From: Williamsia sp.
GTDB taxonomy: Bacteria; Bacteroidota; Bacteroidia; Chitinophagales; Chitinophagaceae
Direction of reading: 5' to 3'
Assembly: GCA_015069695.1 (NCBI GenBank)
Contig: JADCRZ010000012.1
Span: 87,663-151,662 of the forward strand
DNA: 64,000 nt
Made by a program: the position numbers and the translations under genes. Positions 11,101-18,334 of the stretch are shown here, in pieces; position 1 is the stretch's first letter; each line of letters begins with the position of its first letter. The notes beneath the pieces are model-generated. The model saw nothing but the letters and a program-made list of their open reading frames with translations, was not told where the DNA came from and made no database searches.

Positions 11101-12348
11101 CAAAAAGGAGCACTCACGAAGAATATCCTTTTCAATACGCTCAACCGGCAGGATTACAGCCAGCGTCTCAGCATAACGGCCCAGCTGATCCCGATCCGCG
11201 ATTTCACGATCGATGTAAACATGGACAAGACATTTGGAAAAACCTATTCTGAACTGTACAAGGATACGATCGGCAGTGCTACCAGCCAGTTCGTGCGGTT
11301 AAACCCGTATGCAGCGGGTAATTTCAATGTAACGTTCTTGTCTTTCCAGACCCTTTTCCAGAAGTTTAAACCCAATGAGATCTCTGCCACGTTCAGAAGG
11401 TTTGAAGCCAACCGGCTTGTCTTGTCTAACAGGCTGGGCAAGCAGAATGGTTATATCAACCAATCTTCGCCCAATATCAAAGACGCAGAGGGATATTATA
11501 TAGGCTATGGAAAGTATGCGCAGAACGTTCTGATTCCTTCGTTTATCGCTGCTTACACCAATTCAGATCCCAACACCGTGGCCTTGTTAAAAGAAAACAA
11601 TCCAAACATCCGTTCCAATCCGTTTGCCGGCATCCTGCCTAAACCCAACTGGCGGGTTACGTACAATGGGTTGAACCGGATCGAAGGGTTGAGCAAGATC
11701 TTTACCAATTTCACGCTGTCGCATGGCTATACCAGCAACCTGAGCATGAACAGCTTCAACTCTGATCTGCTTTTCAGCGATCCCCTGCTGCTGGGTGTAC
11801 CGTTCTTCCGGGATACGAGTTCGGGTAACTATGTGCCGTTCTTCCTGGTGCCCAACGTGTCTATCTCGGAAGCATTTGCGCCCCTGCTGGATATGGACAT
11901 GCAGTTTACCAACCAGCTCACCGCGCGGTTTGAATATAAGAAATCAAGGCAGCTCAGTTTAAGCCTGGTCGATTTCCAGCTCAGCGAATCCCGTTCGACA
12001 GAATTTGTGATCGGAGCCGGCTGGCGCAAAAGAGGCTTTCCCCTGCCATTCAAAGTGCCCTTCACGAAAAAGGACACCAAAAAGCTGGAGAACGACATCA
12101 ACTTCCGCCTCGACTTTTCGATCAGGGATGATGCCACCGCCAACAGCCGCCTGGACCAGGACGCAGCCTTGCCCACCGGCGGACAAAAAGTGGTCACCAT
12201 TTCCCCCTCCATCGATTATGTCCTCAACAACCGCGTAAACGTAAAACTCTATTTCGACCAACGAAGGGTAGAACCCAAGATCTCCACGTCAGCCCCGATC
12301 ACAACAACAAGGGCAGGCTTGCAGATCAGGATATCGCTGGCGCAGTAA
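5155..12348 (+). CDS. sprA: Cell surface protein SprA (type IX secretion outer-membrane translocon)
   Basis: This 2,397-residue protein matches SprA (Sov in Porphyromonas), the giant 36-strand beta-barrel through which type IX secretion substrates cross the outer membrane. It has an N-terminal signal peptide (AIFCRAFLLAAALAFWVNTEAQ), long aromatic beta-rich segments throughout, and a length close to the Flavobacterium johnsoniae protein. The start is TTG at 5155. The frame opens after a TAA at 5068, and no ATG, GTG or other TTG occurs between 5071 and 5155, so the TTG is the only ordinary choice and places the signal peptide at the N-terminus. A Pro/Gln/Lys-rich low-complexity stretch near residue 1,890 is probably an external loop. 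The CHU_C protein at 35.6 kb would be a substrate. Confidence 0.95.
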   Translation: MSPHFAIFCRAFLLAAALAFWVNTEAQDTTRTTNRADTLKYPITDRRGDKLTNPSLNPFDLRDPANISDSIEYDPKTKQYYLIEKVGNFYYRKPTYLTFDEYMRIQSRRDENDYFKKRANIVSGLNKRLLKPKLSITDNLFNRIFGNGKVEIRPQGNVDILAGYQGQNIKNPTLPERARRNGGFDFDMNANLNVIANIGDKMRLPINYNTLANFDFENQLKLDYTGTNDEIIRRLEAGNVNFTSKGSLIAGAQSLFGLKTQLQFGRLGVTAVLANQRAQRQSLGLQGGAASTLFEFKADDYEENRHFLLAQYFRQNYNTAMSSLPAVQSLVQILRIEVWVTNRNGSTIDTRDVVALMDLGESRPFQQPPVITPLTTNAIPYNDANDLYRNIINDPNSRGSSTITTKLNQLGLRPVQDFEKTFARKLTPSDYYFNPQIGFISLTQPLQADEVLGVAYQYSYNGKIYQVGEFSQDVPPDTTAVNSGNQKVLLLKLLKATSQRPTLPLWDLMMKNVYALKTRDNSYLTSIQPTDFQLNVLYEQPSLGSKRYLPEGPKSGLPLITVLNLDRLNNQRDPQPDGIFDYIEGFTIISNQARIIFPLLEPFGRDLDSVAFQGATPDLKSKYVFYPLYDTIKEIAKTYANLDRFLLSGSAKGQSTSEISLGAFNVPQGSVTVSSGGRTLLEGVDYTVDYNLGSVKIINQAILNSGVPVSVNYENNAGFGIQQRNFMGLRLDYQLMNTAKKSLSIGASMVRLSERPYFTKMNYNEDPIRNTMYGVDFNYRSELPQLTHWLNKLPFYTTSEMSNILAYGEAAVLRPGHPSQIGKGSNGLIYIDDFEGTRNSIDLRFPLISWSLASTPQNNGRFPEGSLIDSVDYGFNRSKLAWYNIEPNLQDPRGTNNPVKGYQDFTDPRIHGLNQQQLYPAKTPEFGQAQLITFDMAFYPRERGPYNFDTRAANIDRNTGKFLNPKARWGGIMRALDQVDFETGNVEYIEFWMQDPNILNPNSTGGSLFFNLGNISEDVLRDGKRSFENGLPTPNIQAEVANSTWGRVPSNPIQVTQAFSNDPSDRPFQDVGFDGLNDTAENNKFSSYLNRMQGIVSDPVFQGIKADPSGDNFKNYRDESFDAQRAGILARYKNINSPQGNSPIALATATSTAAFTLYPDQEDLNRDNTLNELEEYFEYEVKLDPQNLRVGQNHITDVREFVPSIAGAQKERWFLFRIPIDDYNAKIGNIPDFKSIRFIRMYMTGFEDSVVCRFAKLELVRNNWRNFAYSIDTTGTYKPLPANSSTTLNVLAVNLEENSSRQPVPYVIPPGIERVQQLSNNNVNILQNEQALSMQICGLQRQDSRGVFKTLNLDLRQYRKLQMYIHAESVTGTTALNDNEINAVIRIGNDFISNFYEIKIPLKITRAGQSRDSLVWPSANNLDLDLERLTQLKVTRNNSVQPSQFYQERDASGKSYAILGNPNLGEVRGIFMGIQNINNESVCTEAWFNELRLSEIDEKGGYAALGRVDIKLADLGTISMAGNVKTRGFGTIEQRVNERAREDLTQFDLATQLELGKLLPRKAAISIPVYAGVSQTVSTPEYDPYDLDIKLDDKIKGAPSDKRDSIRNDAIDITTIKTVTFTNVKKANTTGKKQKIWSIENFDINYSYTKSEHHNPLIESDEVIKHRGGLGYNYAATPEFKQPFKRVFRTKSPWLDLIRDFNFNPSPSLLSFRTDINRQFGAFRPRNVGGPKNVLPETYNKYFTFDRFYNLRWDITRSLNIDFTATNRARVDEAPGRLSKYEQERMWNRFFKGGRNTSYEQTANASYVLPTAKLPLLNWTNFRVAYTARYNWLAASLDPLAKSLGNFITNSQTKNATGEFDFTRLYRNSRLLRALDWDAAAAPAPPPQQPQNKADTSANGKKKKVKRNPNEPLVLPGAVKFVGRFVTAVKRVGINYSETGNTNLAGYLDSTQAFGMNFKTRNPGWGFVFGQQPDTNFINRFAQKGALTKNILFNTLNRQDYSQRLSITAQLIPIRDFTIDVNMDKTFGKTYSELYKDTIGSATSQFVRLNPYAAGNFNVTFLSFQTLFQKFKPNEISATFRRFEANRLVLSNRLGKQNGYINQSSPNIKDAEGYYIGYGKYAQNVLIPSFIAAYTNSDPNTVALLKENNPNIRSNPFAGILPKPNWRVTYNGLNRIEGLSKIFTNFTLSHGYTSNLSMNSFNSDLLFSDPLLLGVPFFRDTSSGNYVPFFLVPNVSISEAFAPLLDMDMQFTNQLTARFEYKKSRQLSLSLVDFQLSESRSTEFVIGAGWRKRGFPLPFKVPFTKKDTKKLENDINFRLDFSIRDDATANSRLDQDAALPTGGQKVVTISPSIDYVLNNRVNVKLYFDQRRVEPKISTSAPITTTRAGLQIRISLAQ

Positions 12349-12349
12349 T

Positions 12350-12494
12350 GTCTGAACCATGATTTACAGGATTTGAGGGATTCCGGGATTGCTGGTGGAT
12401 CCGTGTAATCCTGGTTCAGACAAAAAGCCTCCGCAAGATGATCAAAGGACTACAATCCCCGAATCCTTCAAATCCTCTAAATCATGGTTCAGAC
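12350..12494. repeat. Inverted-repeat element, copy 1 (between sprA and the SDR gene)
   Basis: The 145-bp element begins GTCTGAACCATGATTTAC and ends with the near-complement TAAATCATGGTTCAGAC. An internal end-like sequence, TAATCCTGGTTCAGAC (12406-12421), makes a nested 72-bp unit. Read on the minus strand, its core (GATCATCTTGCGGAGGCTTT) resembles the core of copy 2. The left end lies one base after the sprA stop. The right end contains the stop codon of the convergent SDR gene. Confidence 0.85.
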
Positions 12495-13258
12495 CTATAC
12501 ACATTGTTCACCGTCGCTTGTGCCAGGCAGGTTACATCCAGGTCATTGATGCAAACGTGGGGTGGGAGGGTGGTGCAGTAGAAGATGATGTCTGCTACGT
12601 CTTTGGCTGAGAGGGGTTGGTAACCCTGGTATACTTTGTTGGCGGCTTCTGCATTGCCTTTGAAGCGGACAAGGCCAAATTCGGTTTCTGCGGCACCCGG
12701 GTGGACGGCTGTTACTTTGATGCGGTGGGGGAGCAGGTCGATGCGCATGGATTTGGAGAGGGCTTGTACGGCCGCCTTGGTGGCGCAGTAAACATTGCCT
12801 CTTTCATAGATTTCCTTGCCGGCGACAGAGCCGAGATTGATGATATGTCCGTTCCCCTTTTCTATCATCAGGGGGAGAACAGCTTTTGAAACATACAGCA
12901 ATCCCTTTACATTGGTATCGATCATGGTTTCCCAATCATCCATGTTCGCCTGGTCAAAGAGATCGCGGCCAAGGGCCAGTCCGGCGTTGTTGATCAGCAC
13001 ATCGATTCCCCGCCATTCAGCAGGCAGGCTGTTGATGGCATCGAAAACAGCTGTTTTTTGCTGCACATCGAATTGAAGGGGAAGGACCCTTACTGAATAA
13101 CTGCTTTCTGTTTTTTGCTTTACCTCGTTGAGCTTGTCGCCCCGGCGGCCTGTAATGATAACATCATAGCCGTTTTTGGCAAACTTCTCCGCACAAGCTT
13201 CACCAAAGCCGGCGGTAGCACCCGTGATCAGAACAATCTTTGTCATAGCTTCTTTCAT
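12482..13258 (-). CDS. Short-chain dehydrogenase/reductase, YdfG-like
   Basis: A classical SDR of 258 residues: cofactor loop TGATAGFGEA near residue 13, NNAG near residue 90 and the catalytic YCATK near residue 156. It is closest in pattern to the YdfG group, which oxidises 3-hydroxy acids and serine with NADP; substrate is not provable here. ATG at 13246 (MTKIVLI) is an alternative start four codons in. The last residues, Ser-Glu-Pro-stop, are encoded by the end of repeat copy 1, so the natural C-terminus may have been altered. It lies 2 bp downstream of the mutarotase gene, suggesting one operon. Confidence 0.85.
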   Translation of the reverse strand: MKEAMTKIVLITGATAGFGEACAEKFAKNGYDVIITGRRGDKLNEVKQKTESSYSVRVLPLQFDVQQKTAVFDAINSLPAEWRGIDVLINNAGLALGRDLFDQANMDDWETMIDTNVKGLLYVSKAVLPLMIEKGNGHIINLGSVAGKEIYERGNVYCATKAAVQALSKSMRIDLLPHRIKVTAVHPGAAETEFGLVRFKGNAEAANKVYQGYQPLSAKDVADIIFYCTTLPPHVCINDLDVTCLAQATVNNVYRSEP

Positions 13259-13260
13259 CT

Positions 13261-13590
13261 TTACAATTGAAATATTTTATCCATCAGGATCCATTTCTCA
13301 TTGGGGCGGGCCTGGGGAAGGGCTTGCTGGTATTTCCACATCAGCTGCTCCCATTCCTGCACCTTGCTGTTGGATTCATCCATGGCTGCCTTTTTTTCAA
13401 AGCTGAATGCATCATCGGTTTCCATGATCATAAACAGCCTGTTTCCGGACCGGTAGATCTGCATATCAGTAATGCCTGCATTCAGAATGCTGTCTTTTAT
13501 TTCGGGCCATATGGCTTGATGATGCTGTTCGTATTCAGCAATCAGAACGGGATCATCAACTAGGTCAAGCGCAAGGCAGAATCTTTTCAT
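13261..13590 (-). CDS. L-rhamnose mutarotase family protein
   Basis: This 109-residue protein matches the RhaM/YiiL family, dimeric ferredoxin-like enzymes that interconvert alpha and beta anomers of rhamnose (fucose in some members). The motif YEQHHQAIWPEI near residue 17 and the C-terminal W-x-x-L-M-W segment are characteristic. I start at ATG 13590 (MKRFCLALD) because this gives the usual family length. The frame is open further upstream, but that extension has no family resemblance. Its operon partner is the SDR gene, which could point to oxidation of a deoxysugar; this is inference. Confidence 0.83.
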   Translation of the reverse strand: MKRFCLALDLVDDPVLIAEYEQHHQAIWPEIKDSILNAGITDMQIYRSGNRLFMIMETDDAFSFEKKAAMDESNSKVQEWEQLMWKYQQALPQARPNEKWILMDKIFQL

Positions 13591-13770
13591 GGCAGATATT
13601 TTATGAGATCTTCTTGAGGGAAAGGAGCAAATAAAAACATAGGTATGAAATTTATTTTGTTTTCTGTGGCTGATGGGACGATAAATTTCTGCCGGGTGAA
13701 ATAATTGTAATCCTGACAATTGTTTCGAACAGAATAAAAAGGATTGACGGATATTTACAGTTCAGCAGCC

Positions 13771-14979
13771 ATGAGCGATATCAATACTACCACCAGCCAG
13801 CCGCTTTCCACTTCTGTAAAAGAAGTCCCTTTCACGCTTTCCAAACGGCTTGTATTGCTGATGGCAGTTGCCTGTGGCGTATCAGTGGCCAATATCTACT
13901 ACAACCAGCCGATCCTGAAAGACATTGCAGTCTCTTTCCAGGTAGAAGAAAGCCGGGCCGGGCTGGTGTCTATGCTTACGCAGGTTGGTTATGGATTGGG
14001 CTTGTTTTTCCTGGTGCCGCTGGGCGATAAGCTGAGCAGGAAAAAACTCCTGCTGATCCTGCTTTCCTTGCTTTGTGTTGCCTTGCTTTGTTTGGCCGTT
14101 TCTACCAGTTTGCTGCAAGTATATGCATTGAGTGTGGCGATAGGGATCCTTTCTATCTCTGCCCAGATCCTTCTTCCCATGGCTGCTACGCTTGATCCTG
14201 TTACCACCGGAAAAACCGTTGGTGTTATTTACAGCGGTCTGTTGGTGGGGGTGCTGGGCGCCCGGATATTTAGCGGAATGATTTCTGCCTGGCTGGGCTG
14301 GCGTTGCGTGTATGCGATTTCCGCCGGACTGGTATTGATTGTATTATTCCTGCTCAAGCAGTTTCTGCCAAGTGTGGACAACAAATTTGAAGGTCATTAT
14401 TTTCAACTGCTGCGCTCCACGCTGATCCAGGTAAAGCGGTTTCCTGTCCTGCGAGAAGCGGCATTGTCGGGCGGACTGATCTTCGGTATGTTCTGTTCTT
14501 TCTGGACTACGTTTACATTTCACCTGAGTGGCGCACCCTTTTATTTTCATACAGATACGATCGGATTGTTTGGATTTCTGGCCATCACCGGTGCTCTTTG
14601 TGCCCCCTTGTTCGGAAGACTGGCGGATGCCGGCAACAGCCGTCGCTCCCTCATCTATGCTGTGCTCACCCTTTTGGTCAGCATCCTGATCGCCAAAGTT
14701 TTCCCGCATTCCATCCTTTCCATGATCATCTGCGTACTCCTGCTCGACGTGGGCGTTCAGCTGGCCCAGGTAACCAACGTATCGCGCATCTATGGCCTCG
14801 ACAGAAACTCCCACAGCCGCATCAACACCATCTACATGACCACTTATTTTGTAGGCGGCGCGCTCGGCACCAGCGTCGGCCTCCTCTGCTGGAAATACGG
14901 CGGCTGGAGCTTCGTTACCTGGCAAATGATGCTGTGGACAGGCCTTGCATTGCTGGTGCTGGTGAAGGCTGAACCATGA
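13771..14979 (+). CDS. MFS transporter (drug/metabolite exporter type)
   Basis: A 402-residue major facilitator protein with about 12 hydrophobic segments. The loop GDKLSRKKLLL after the second helix pair is the MFS A-motif, and NIYYNQPIL in helix 1 is typical of YnfM/arabinose-efflux-like exporters. ATG at 13771 is preferred over the in-frame TTG at 13744 because it sits directly before the short hydrophilic N-terminus. The C-terminus reads Lys-Ala-Glu-Pro-stop. The Glu-Pro-stop comes from the left end of repeat copy 2, so the element supplies the stop codon. Substrate unknown. Confidence 0.85.
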   Translation: MSDINTTTSQPLSTSVKEVPFTLSKRLVLLMAVACGVSVANIYYNQPILKDIAVSFQVEESRAGLVSMLTQVGYGLGLFFLVPLGDKLSRKKLLLILLSLLCVALLCLAVSTSLLQVYALSVAIGILSISAQILLPMAATLDPVTTGKTVGVIYSGLLVGVLGARIFSGMISAWLGWRCVYAISAGLVLIVLFLLKQFLPSVDNKFEGHYFQLLRSTLIQVKRFPVLREAALSGGLIFGMFCSFWTTFTFHLSGAPFYFHTDTIGLFGFLAITGALCAPLFGRLADAGNSRRSLIYAVLTLLVSILIAKVFPHSILSMIICVLLLDVGVQLAQVTNVSRIYGLDRNSHSRINTIYMTTYFVGGALGTSVGLLCWKYGGWSFVTWQMMLWTGLALLVLVKAEP

Positions 14980-15278
14980 TTTACAAGATTAGGAGGACTG
15001 GGGGATTGGATGGATCGATCAGCTTGCGGGTGCTTTTGCCTGATCCACCCTTACCCAAAAAATCCTGCAATACCGATTTGAATTTGTTGGTGTGCTGTGT
15101 TGAGAAAGGGGTAGGGGTGGGTCTACGATGCACGCCATACGAACCAGTTCAATTTGGTATAATCCCTTGATCCTTTTAATCCTTGTTCAAAAAAAAAAAT
15201 CAATGAGCAAGAAGCTGATTCAAACACAAACGCAACCCATCCCTCCATCCCAAAAATCCTGTAAATCAAGGTTCAGAC
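14969..15278. repeat. Inverted-repeat element, copy 2 (compound, 310 bp)
   Basis: The left end CTGAACCATGATTTAC lies inside the MFS gene 3' end; the right end GTAAATCAAGGTTCAGAC stops 3 bp before the stop of the convergent TldD gene. An internal right-end-like sequence (AATCCTTGTTCA, 15178-15189) and a second inverted core-like stretch (GCAAGAAGCTGATT) suggest two units joined head to tail. The left-arm run GGGGATTGGATGGAT also occurs in copy 5. Confidence 0.75.
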
Positions 15279-15281
15279 AGT

Positions 15282-16913
15282 CTAATCAATCTTGCTCGCC
15301 GTACTAATTACATTCACGCCTTTGAACAGGGTTGTTGAGCAACCGTGGGAGACGGCGCTGGATTGGGAGGGTTGGCCTTTGCCGTCGGAGAAGGTGCCGC
15401 AAAGGCGGTAGTCGTTTTGGTCGCAGACGGCTGTGCAGGAATTCCAGAACTCTTCAGTGGTGGCCTGGAAGGAGGCATCGCGTACCATGCCCGCTATCTT
15501 GCCGTTGCGGATCTCATAGCAGAGCTGTCCGCTAAACTGAAAGTTGTACCGCTGCTGATCGATGGAGTAGGAATTTCTGCCCAGGAAGTACAATCCTTTT
15601 TCCACATTCTTGATCATATCAAGTGCGCTCAAGGGAACTTTGCCTGGCTGCAGGGATACATTGGGCATGCGCTGAAAGGGCACACTGCTCCAATGATCGG
15701 CGTAACAGCAGCCTTGTGATTCTTTTAAGTTGAGCATATGGGCCTGGTCGCGGATGGTTTGATAGTTGACCAGAATGCCGTCTTTGATGATGTTCCAGCT
15801 TTTGGCTGGCACGCCTTCATCATCGTAGCCAATGGCGCCCAGCGAACCCGGCTGGATTTTATCAGCGACAAAGTTGACGATGTTGCTGCCAAACTTGAAT
15901 TTTCCGGATCTCCACTTATCAAGCGTCAGAAAGCTGGTGCCTGCAAAATTGGCTTCATAGCCCAGCACCCGGTCTAATTCGGTGGTATGGCCTACTGATT
16001 CATGGATGGTGAGAAATAAAACCGTGGGGTCGAGAATGATGTCGTATTTGCCGGGTTCAACCGGTTTTGCTTTGAGCTTGTCAGTCAGCTGCAGGGTAGC
16101 GGTTTTGATGTCTTCCTGCATGTTGTATCGCTTTTTATAAAGCGTGAACAGGCCGTTGATCTCTTCTTTGCTGTCCGGGGTCAGGTACTCAAAGCCCATG
16201 CCTACCGGCGCACTCAGCGCATTGCGGGTTTCGACGCGGCGTGTTGCACGGTCGAGCTTGGTAACGGTGAAGGTGGGCCAGAGGCGGTGCACATCCTGCT
16301 CGATATAAGAGCCGTCAGTGGTGGCAATGTATTTTTGTTCGTTGATCTGTGAAAGCGCGGAGTTCACAAAGTTGGCGCCATTTTGCAGGGCAATGCCATT
16401 CACAGATAAGAGCAGATCTATTTTATCTTTCAGCGGAACTTCAAAAGCATTTTTCTGGATAGGCGTTTTCCAGCTTACTTCTCCCACGCCTTTCTGCGGC
16501 GCCAGAATGACCGGCGCTGATTGCAACCGGGCATTTACTTTGGCGATCTGAACAGCTTTCTCGGCCGTTTTTGCGATGGCATCCTTTTCAACCTTGCTGC
16601 TGGCAGCAAAGCCCCAGGCGCCGTTTGCCAACACCCGGATCCCGATCCCATACGATTCATTGTTAGAAACACCCTGCACCCTGTTTTCCCGGGTACTGAT
16701 AAACTGGTTCAGGTACCGCCCGATGCGCACATCCGCATAGGTAGCTCCCCTTGATTTAGCCGTATTCAACGCCACATCAGCCAACTCTTTTTTCAAGGCA
16801 GCAGGAGGCGAAAGCAGTTCTTCCGGAATGGAAGACCCAAGAACGGGCACACTACCAATCAATCCTGCACCTACACCCATCCCGGTGAGGTAAATAAATT
16901 TTCTTCTGTTCAA
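15282..16913 (-). CDS. TldD/PmbA family metalloprotease homologue with Tat-like leader
   Basis: A TldD-type protein (family U62) of about 543 residues. The zinc-site motif HESVGH lies at about residues 304-309 and is followed by TELDRVLGYEANFAGTSFL; a cysteine-bearing SHGCSTT is near the C-terminus. Unlike cytosolic E. coli TldD, the N-terminus reads NRRKFIYLTGMGVGAGLIG, a plausible twin-arginine signal. I start at TTG 16913, giving MNRRKFI and matching the paralogue at 18335. An ATG at 16952 adds 13 residues, but that ATG and the first residues are encoded by repeat copy 3. It is the last gene of a three-gene TldD/PmbA cluster. Proteolytic function is inferred from family. Confidence 0.85.
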   Translation of the reverse strand: MNRRKFIYLTGMGVGAGLIGSVPVLGSSIPEELLSPPAALKKELADVALNTAKSRGATYADVRIGRYLNQFISTRENRVQGVSNNESYGIGIRVLANGAWGFAASSKVEKDAIAKTAEKAVQIAKVNARLQSAPVILAPQKGVGEVSWKTPIQKNAFEVPLKDKIDLLLSVNGIALQNGANFVNSALSQINEQKYIATTDGSYIEQDVHRLWPTFTVTKLDRATRRVETRNALSAPVGMGFEYLTPDSKEEINGLFTLYKKRYNMQEDIKTATLQLTDKLKAKPVEPGKYDIILDPTVLFLTIHESVGHTTELDRVLGYEANFAGTSFLTLDKWRSGKFKFGSNIVNFVADKIQPGSLGAIGYDDEGVPAKSWNIIKDGILVNYQTIRDQAHMLNLKESQGCCYADHWSSVPFQRMPNVSLQPGKVPLSALDMIKNVEKGLYFLGRNSYSIDQQRYNFQFSGQLCYEIRNGKIAGMVRDASFQATTEEFWNSCTAVCDQNDYRLCGTFSDGKGQPSQSSAVSHGCSTTLFKGVNVISTASKID

Positions 16914-16930
16914 TGGAATGAAATTTAAAG

Positions 16931-16993
16931 CTGAACCATAGTCTTGAACCATGATTTACAGGATTAAGACTATGGTTCAAGACTATGGCTCAG
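16931..16993. repeat. Inverted-repeat element, copy 3 (63-bp short form)
   Basis: The outer arms CTGAACCATAGTCTTGAACC and the complement of GGTTCAAGACTATGGCTCAG pair over about 22 bp with one mismatch, around a loop containing GATTTACAGGATT. This is a short form of the family, in which the doubled end (GAACCAT-GTCTT-GAACCAT) of copy 5 also appears. It lies 4 bp past the pmbA-like stop and would fold as a strong hairpin in the message before the next TldD gene. Confidence 0.8.
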
Positions 16994-16997
16994 CCGT

Positions 16998-18329
16998 TTA
17001 CACAGCTTCCGATGTAGAGGTAAACGTAAAGTCCCGGATCTTCATCGGGGGGATGAGATAGCTGCGGTACGATTCTACGTTTACGCTGCGTTCCGGTTTG
17101 CCAAGGGCTTCTACGTTGTTGAGCATGATAACCGGGCTTTCATTGAAGCGGAAATTCATGACCGGGTATTTGATCTTGCCGTTTTCAATGTAAAAAGTTC
17201 CGTCGCGTGTGAGGCCCGTGAGCAGCAGGGTTTGTGGATCCACCATGCGGATATACCAGAGGCGGGAAACCAGGATGCCCCGTTCGGTGCTTTTGATCAT
17301 GTCTTCAACAGACATGGTACCGCCTTCCATGATGATATTTGATGGACCGGGTACAGGCTGCACGCCTTTTTGCTTGGCCCAATAGCGCGAGTAGCTCAGG
17401 TTTTTTACAACCCCTTTTTCGATCCAGTTGATCCGTTTGTTTTCGCTGCCGTCGCCGTTCCAGGTAGAAGCAGGCAGTTCGGGATTGAAAGGATCGGAGT
17501 AGATGGTTACTTTTTCATCCATCAGCTTTTCGCCCAGGCGGTTGCCTCCGCCGGGTTTGCTCAGAAAGCTACGGCCTTCGTCGGCACTGCGGGCATCAAA
17601 GCCAAACATACTCGAAAGCATATAGGTGGCAGCTACGGGTTCAAGGATCACCGTGTATTTGCCAGGTTCAATGGAACGCGCACCGATGGATCCGTTGGCT
17701 TTGGAAGCGGCGATCTTGGTGGTGCTCAGCGTATCCAGTTTGGTGATGTCGTTAAAGCCACGGGCGGCATAGCCTGATCCGGTGCCTTCTTCGTTGCGGG
17801 TGGTAATGGTAAATACCACATCCGTGTCTCTGTTGTATCCGAAAAAGCCTTTGGAGTTCATGATGGCGTTAAAGCCGGTGGTATCTTCCAGGTAACCGGC
17901 TGCCTGCAGTTTGGCATCTTTGGCAACCTGGATGCTTTTGCCTACTGCATCGGCCCGCTGGTCGGGCGTGATGGCTGCCGTGGCAGGAACAAAACCGATG
18001 GGTTCCTTGTATTCGAGCGGACCCAGCAGGGGCATGTATTCCGGGTTTTCAGGAGCAAGCTGTGCCAGCTCTTCCGCCCTTCTGACTACTTTCTCGAGCG
18101 AGGCATCATCAAATTCATTGATGGATGCAGAGCCGGTCTTTTTACCAAAGGATGCGCTTACACCCAGGCTCAGCGTGCTGATGTCGCCTGAGGTAGAGAT
18201 CGCATTGCGGGCATAACGGATATTGCCGCTTTCTGAACCGCTGAGACTAACCGTACATTCGTCGGCTTTTGAAAAGGCAAGCACTTTTTTCAGGAGTGCC
18301 TGGGCTTCTTCTTTGCTTAAAATTGCCAT
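16998..18329 (-). CDS. PmbA/TldE-like metallopeptidase family protein
   Basis: A 443-residue member of the TldD/PmbA family without the HExxxH zinc motif, which is how TldE/PmbA partners differ from TldD. Family features include the LSLGVSASFGKKTGSASINEF region near residue 52 and the C-terminal SRLWYIRMVDPQTLLLTGLTRDG segment. In E. coli, TldD and TldE form a heterodimeric protease that unfolds and degrades peptides such as CcdA and microcin B17 precursor. No signal peptide is seen here, whereas both flanking TldD-type genes appear to have one, so partner compartments may not match. It lies 5 bp downstream of the next TldD gene. Confidence 0.85.
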   Translation of the reverse strand: MAILSKEEAQALLKKVLAFSKADECTVSLSGSESGNIRYARNAISTSGDISTLSLGVSASFGKKTGSASINEFDDASLEKVVRRAEELAQLAPENPEYMPLLGPLEYKEPIGFVPATAAITPDQRADAVGKSIQVAKDAKLQAAGYLEDTTGFNAIMNSKGFFGYNRDTDVVFTITTRNEEGTGSGYAARGFNDITKLDTLSTTKIAASKANGSIGARSIEPGKYTVILEPVAATYMLSSMFGFDARSADEGRSFLSKPGGGNRLGEKLMDEKVTIYSDPFNPELPASTWNGDGSENKRINWIEKGVVKNLSYSRYWAKQKGVQPVPGPSNIIMEGGTMSVEDMIKSTERGILVSRLWYIRMVDPQTLLLTGLTRDGTFYIENGKIKYPVMNFRFNESPVIMLNNVEALGKPERSVNVESYRSYLIPPMKIRDFTFTSTSEAV

Positions 18330-18334
18330 AATAT

